16,657 nt of DNA, from the NCBI GenBank assembly GCA_007120095.1, contig SKOM01000123.1:1-16657 (forward strand). Reading direction: 5' to 3'. The notes below the pieces were generated by a model. The model was given only the letters and a program-made list of their open reading frames with translations. It made no database searches and was not told where the DNA came from. This document shows positions 13,572 through 16,657 of the stretch, one piece after another. The translations under genes and the position numbers were made by a program. Origin of the DNA: Candidatus Competibacteraceae bacterium (GTDB lineage Bacteria; Pseudomonadota; Gammaproteobacteria; Competibacterales; Competibacteraceae). Position 1 is the stretch's first letter. Each line of letters starts with the position of its first letter.

Positions 13572-14501
13572 ATGGATGCCCATGATCACAACGCTTTCGG
13601 CCCGTTCGAGGTAGCGGTTAAAACCTTATGTGCTCCGGTTGCCAATGGGCGCAAGGAAAATCAGGATAATTACCTGCTGGTCGATGGCAGCGGTCAGGCA
13701 CAGTTTCTGCGCGATCAGCAGCCACAGCACACTCAGTACGTCCAATGGCCTACGGGTCATCTGCGCTTGGCGATCTTAGACGGCATGGGTGGACATGCCA
13801 ATGGGCGAGTGACGGCAGAACAGGCAGTAGCCGGGTTGCTGGATATCCCGGCGACCACCAATATCGGTTCGCTCAGTGATGCCCTGGAACGCTTGCATCA
13901 CCGTCTGCATACGGAGTTGCACCACGATGGTGCCGAGCCCGGCTGTACCCTAACTTTGCTGGAGATTCCGCCGGTGGGCCCGGCTTTATTATTTCATGTT
14001 GGGGATTCGCGCTTTTATGCCATTGACACCCAGGGTGCCAGCGCCCTGACGATTGATCACGTCCCCGCCACCCGCCTCGCTTTACTCGGCATGCTTGACC
14101 CGCATGACTGGTATCGGCAGGTGCATGAGTACACCAGCAATCAGATCAGCCAAGCCTTTGTGCTCGGTAACAGCCTGAGCGTGACGGGTCGTCATGAGCC
14201 GCTTGGTGCAGGGTTATTTGAACTGCATGATGGCAATTTACCCGTGTTTCTGCGCGGCAAGGGCGATCGGCGGACTTTGGATCTGCACAGCGGCTATACC
14301 TATCTGCTGTCCAGCGATGGCCTATGGCATGTGCGCCAGCCTCAGCCGTTTGTACAACGCTGGTCACAATTGTTAACGCGCACGGATTTATCATTGGATG
14401 AACAATTAGACCAGACCTTTGCCGAACTCAGCCAACGCATTGCGGCAGAACCCAATAACCGCGGTGATAACACCACTGCCATCGCTTTCCGGCGACGGTA
14501 A
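13572..14501 (+). CDS. PP2C-family serine/threonine protein phosphatase
   Basis: A 309-residue metal-dependent phosphatase of the PPM/PP2C family, which removes phosphate from serine and threonine residues. The metal-coordinating sites are visible: GRKENQD (26-32), LAILDGMGGH (66-75), HVGDSRFYAID (142-152), LSSDGLW (246-252) and GDNTTAIAF (298-306). The start ATG is chosen because AAGGAC precedes it at normal spacing; the frame extends further upstream but overlaps the transglycosylase gene. It is close behind the transglycosylase (11 bases). No serine/threonine kinase lies in the window, so its partner is unknown. The family includes regulators of cell wall processes and secretion systems, but assigning one here would be a guess. 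Confidence 0.93.
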   Translation: MDAHDHNAFGPFEVAVKTLCAPVANGRKENQDNYLLVDGSGQAQFLRDQQPQHTQYVQWPTGHLRLAILDGMGGHANGRVTAEQAVAGLLDIPATTNIGSLSDALERLHHRLHTELHHDGAEPGCTLTLLEIPPVGPALLFHVGDSRFYAIDTQGASALTIDHVPATRLALLGMLDPHDWYRQVHEYTSNQISQAFVLGNSLSVTGRHEPLGAGLFELHDGNLPVFLRGKGDRRTLDLHSGYTYLLSSDGLWHVRQPQPFVQRWSQLLTRTDLSLDEQLDQTFAELSQRIAAEPNNRGDNTTAIAFRRR

Positions 14502-14518
14502 GCCGCCCAGGGGCTGTG

Positions 14519-14535
14519 GGGTACTGGTCAGCCTT
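14519..14535 (+). repeat. Left copy of a 17-bp inverted repeat flanking hemL
   Basis: GGGTACTGGTCAGCCTT here is the exact reverse complement of positions 15889-15905 after hemL. With a one-base indel the match extends further into TGTGGG on the outside. It lies in the gap between the PP2C gene and hemL. Confidence 0.7.
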
Positions 14536-14591
14536 ACAGCGTCTTGGTACCGTGATGCCCTAAATTGACAGTATTAATTGAGGAGCTTCGT

Positions 14592-15872
14592 ATGTCACGT
14601 TCACAAACTCTTTTCGAGGCCGCCCAACAGGTCATCCCTGGTGGCGTGAATTCTCCCGTGAGGGCCTTTAAAAGTGTCGGGGGTACCCCACTGTTTTTCA
14701 AGCGCGCTGCAGGGGCCTATATTTACGATGAAGATGATCGTCGCTATATCGATTATGTCGGCTCTTGGGGGCCAATGATTGCCGGACATGCCCACTCCAA
14801 AGTCATTGAGGCCGTCCAGGCTGTCGCGGCTCATGGTCTGAGTTTCGGTGCCCCCAGCGCACTGGAAACCGATATGGCGCGCAAAGTCTGTGACCTGGTG
14901 CCTTCGGTCGAACAAGTGCGTTTTTGCAGCTCGGGCACGGAAGCCACCATGAGCGCCATTCGTCTGGCCCGTGGCTATACCGGGCGCAATAAAATCATCA
15001 AATTCGAAGGCTGTTACCATGGCCATTCTGATTGCTTATTGGTCAAAGCCGGCAGTGGGGCGCTAACTTTAGGCGTCCCCACCTCGCCCGGTGTCCCCCC
15101 CGAAGTAGTCGCCCATACCCTGACCCTGACGTTTAATGATCTCGCCGAAGTGGAACATACCTGCAACGAATTCGGTGCCGACATTGCCTGTATCATCGTT
15201 GAGCCGGTGGCGGGCAATATGAACTGTGTGCTGCCCGAACCGGGCTTTCTGAAAGGGCTGCGCAAACTCTGTGATCAATATGGCATTGTCCTGATCTTCG
15301 ATGAGGTCATGACCGGTTTTCGGGTCGCACTCGGCGGCGCGCAGGCCAAATACAACGTTACCCCCGATATGACCGCTTTCGGCAAGGTTATCGGCGGCGG
15401 GATGCCGGTCGGCGCCTTTGGCGGACGACGTGAGATCATGGCGCATTTATCCCCCTTAGGGCCGGTGTATCAGGCCGGTACGCTGTCGGGCAATCCCGTA
15501 GCCATGACCGCTGGGCTGGCGACTCTGGAACTGGTGACCGAACCCGGTTTTCATCAGCGCCTCGAAGCGGTTACCGAGCGTTTCTGCAGCGAGTTACAAG
15601 GCATCGCCCGCAAAGCCGGGGTGCCGTTGACCACTAACCAGGCGGGTGGCATGTTCGGATTTTTCTTCAGCGAGGAAGAGACCATCAGTCGTTATGCTCA
15701 GGTCATGGCCTGTGATGTGGAACGCTTTAAGCGCTTTTTCCACGGCATGCTGGAACAGGGCGTGTATTTAGCCCCTTCCGCATTTGAGGCCGGGTTTATG
15801 TCCTCAGCTCATGGCGACGCCGAGCTGGACGCCACCCTGAGCGCTGCGGAAAAGGTGCTGTCCAGTTTGTGA
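14592..15872 (+). CDS. hemL: Glutamate-1-semialdehyde 2,1-aminomutase
   Basis: A 426-residue pyridoxal-phosphate enzyme that converts glutamate-1-semialdehyde to 5-aminolevulinate, the last step of the C5 route to tetrapyrroles. The start MSRSQTLFEAAQQVIPGG and the NSPVRAFKSVGG segment are diagnostic. The PLP lysine is Lys265 in FGKVIGGGMPVGAFGG, the same position as in E. coli, and the PLP aspartate is in FDEVMTGFR (236-244). SSGTEATMSAIRLAR (113-127) forms the phosphate-binding region. The ATG at 14592 has a GAGGAG ribosome binding site; a start nine codons upstream would bury that site in the coding frame. hemE lies earlier in the window. thiE, sometimes next to hemL, is absent. Confidence 0.97.
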   Translation: MSRSQTLFEAAQQVIPGGVNSPVRAFKSVGGTPLFFKRAAGAYIYDEDDRRYIDYVGSWGPMIAGHAHSKVIEAVQAVAAHGLSFGAPSALETDMARKVCDLVPSVEQVRFCSSGTEATMSAIRLARGYTGRNKIIKFEGCYHGHSDCLLVKAGSGALTLGVPTSPGVPPEVVAHTLTLTFNDLAEVEHTCNEFGADIACIIVEPVAGNMNCVLPEPGFLKGLRKLCDQYGIVLIFDEVMTGFRVALGGAQAKYNVTPDMTAFGKVIGGGMPVGAFGGRREIMAHLSPLGPVYQAGTLSGNPVAMTAGLATLELVTEPGFHQRLEAVTERFCSELQGIARKAGVPLTTNQAGGMFGFFFSEEETISRYAQVMACDVERFKRFFHGMLEQGVYLAPSAFEAGFMSSAHGDAELDATLSAAEKVLSSL

Positions 15873-15888
15873 CGTCCGCCACTTCCTG

Positions 15889-15905
15889 AAGGCTGACCAG
15901 TACCC
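15889..15905 (-). repeat. Right copy of a 17-bp inverted repeat flanking hemL
   Basis: AAGGCTGACCAGTACCC is the exact reverse complement of positions 14519-14535. The copy lies 17 bases after the hemL stop. No third copy was seen in the window. Confidence 0.7.
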
Positions 15906-15916
15906 ACATCTCTTGG

Positions 15917-16013
15917 TTGAGCGTTCAGCGGTTAGCCTGAACAATTAAATCGAGCTTGTCCAAAGGCTCAATACTGATTGCAAGACCTAACCGCTCTTAC
16001 AGCTTTTGCAATC
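15917..16013. other. Cluster of inverted repeats between hemL and ppa
   Basis: In this gap TTGAGC (15917-15922) pairs with GCTCAA (15966-15971), GTTCAG (15923-15928) pairs with CTGAAC (15937-15942), AGCGGTTAG (15927-15935) pairs with CTAACCGCT (15987-15995), and GATTGCAA (15976-15983) pairs with TTGCAATC (16006-16013). Some pairings exclude others, so alternative folds of an RNA are possible. No open reading frame or known RNA family was recognised here. Confidence 0.4.
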
Positions 16014-16076
16014 GGCCTCAGCATTGGCGATACTTGACGCTTCAAACCCAAAATGACTTAATCAGGAGCCACATTC

Positions 16077-16619
16077 ATGCACCCCTGGCACGACGTACCC
16101 GCCGGCGATAACGCCCCTAATGAATTCAACACCATTATCGAGCTGAGTAAAGGCAGTAAGGTCAAATACGAAGTGGATAAGCCCACCGGACTGTTGCGGC
16201 TTGATCGGGTATTATATTCTTCCGTAGTTTATCCGGCAAATTATGGATTTATACCTTGCAGTCTCGGTGAGGATCACGACCCCATTGACGTACTGGTGCT
16301 GATGCAGGAACCGGTGGTCACCCTGGCGATCGTGCGAGCGCGGGCTATCGGCATGATGGCTATGATCGACCAGGGTGACAGCGACGAGAAAATCATTTGT
16401 GTCTGTGTTGACGATCCGGAGTATCGCGATTACACCCATATTAACCAACTCGCACCACATCGGCTGGCACAGCTTAAGCGTTTCTTCCTCGATTACAAAA
16501 CACTGGAAAATAAAGCCGTTCAAGTCGATGAGTTTGAAGGCCCGGAACGGGCACGGCAAGTTGTCGCTGAATCCCTGGAACGCTATCAACAGAAAATATT
16601 ACCAACACTTAAAGGTTAG
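16077..16619 (+). CDS. ppa: Inorganic pyrophosphatase, family I
   Basis: A 180-residue cytoplasmic enzyme that hydrolyses pyrophosphate to two phosphates with magnesium and so pulls biosynthetic reactions forward. The substrate and metal residues are in place: KYEVDKPTG (30-38), LDRVLYSSVVYPANYGFIP (42-60), the signature EDHDPIDVLV (65-74) with Asp66, Asp68 and Asp71, DQGDSDEK (98-105), and DYKTLENK near the C-terminus. Positions are shifted by one from E. coli Ppa, whose 175-176 residues it resembles. A clear AGGAG ribosome binding site precedes the ATG at good spacing. Transcription is probably independent of hemL given the 204-base gap. Confidence 0.97.
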   Translation: MHPWHDVPAGDNAPNEFNTIIELSKGSKVKYEVDKPTGLLRLDRVLYSSVVYPANYGFIPCSLGEDHDPIDVLVLMQEPVVTLAIVRARAIGMMAMIDQGDSDEKIICVCVDDPEYRDYTHINQLAPHRLAQLKRFFLDYKTLENKAVQVDEFEGPERARQVVAESLERYQQKILPTLKG

Positions 16620-16657
16620 CTAGTCAGGAAGGTATTCAGCCGCGTGTTCAGCTCGCA
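16620..16657. other. Window edge after ppa
   Basis: Only 38 bases follow the ppa stop. No terminator hairpin or gene start can be supported in them. Confidence 0.3.

Noticed and set aside
16034..16062. Promoter TTGACG / CTTAAT before ppa
   Set aside because: The spacing is right, but transcription would begin between the ribosome binding site and the ATG, which would not leave a usable leader.
1..16657. CRISPR array, tRNA, rRNA or intact insertion sequence
   Set aside because: No direct repeat array, cloverleaf pattern, rRNA signature or transposase was seen on either strand.

Overview
This window looks like a piece of a gammaproteobacterial chromosome of moderately high G+C. The protein families and the housekeeping genes present (aroK, aroB, hemE, maeB, hemL, ppa) fit that class, but genus cannot be told from the sequence alone. 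I see no rRNA, tRNA, CRISPR array or intact insertion sequence.

Layout. Positions 1-336 are an AT-rich leader. A two-gene catabolic-looking unit follows: a class II aldolase/adducin protein, then an M20 deacylase. Convergent to it, on the minus strand, is a DMT/EamA transporter preceded by a previously unlisted 49-codon ORF whose stop overlaps the transporter's GTG start. Next come aroK and aroB (shikimate pathway) and hemE (haem pathway), with aroB and hemE overlapping by ATGA, and then a Nudix hydrolase. The Nudix gene runs tail to tail into maeB (minus strand) with a 74-base antisense overlap.

Positions 9090-9931 are the least ordinary part. They hold a decayed N-terminal fragment of a type I restriction HsdR subunit, a small very basic ORF whose reading frame runs through a perfect 12-bp terminator-like hairpin without a stop, and a second, 18-bp inverted repeat abutting the start of a secreted phosphodiester-glycosidase (NAGPA-domain) gene. 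The small ORF has the gene architecture known for non-stop ribosome-rescue factors (ArfA, ArfT, BrfA). This is the main candidate for something undescribed, but its sequence is not recognisably ArfA.

Positions 10846-14501 look like one transcription unit: a 49-aa single-span membrane peptide, a SIRT4-like class II sirtuin, a succinylglutamate desuccinylase/aspartoacylase-family metalloenzyme, a lipoprotein lytic transglycosylase and a PP2C-type phosphatase, with gaps or overlaps of at most about 20 bases. The window ends with hemL, flanked by a 17-bp perfect inverted repeat, a 204-base gap rich in inverted repeats, and ppa.
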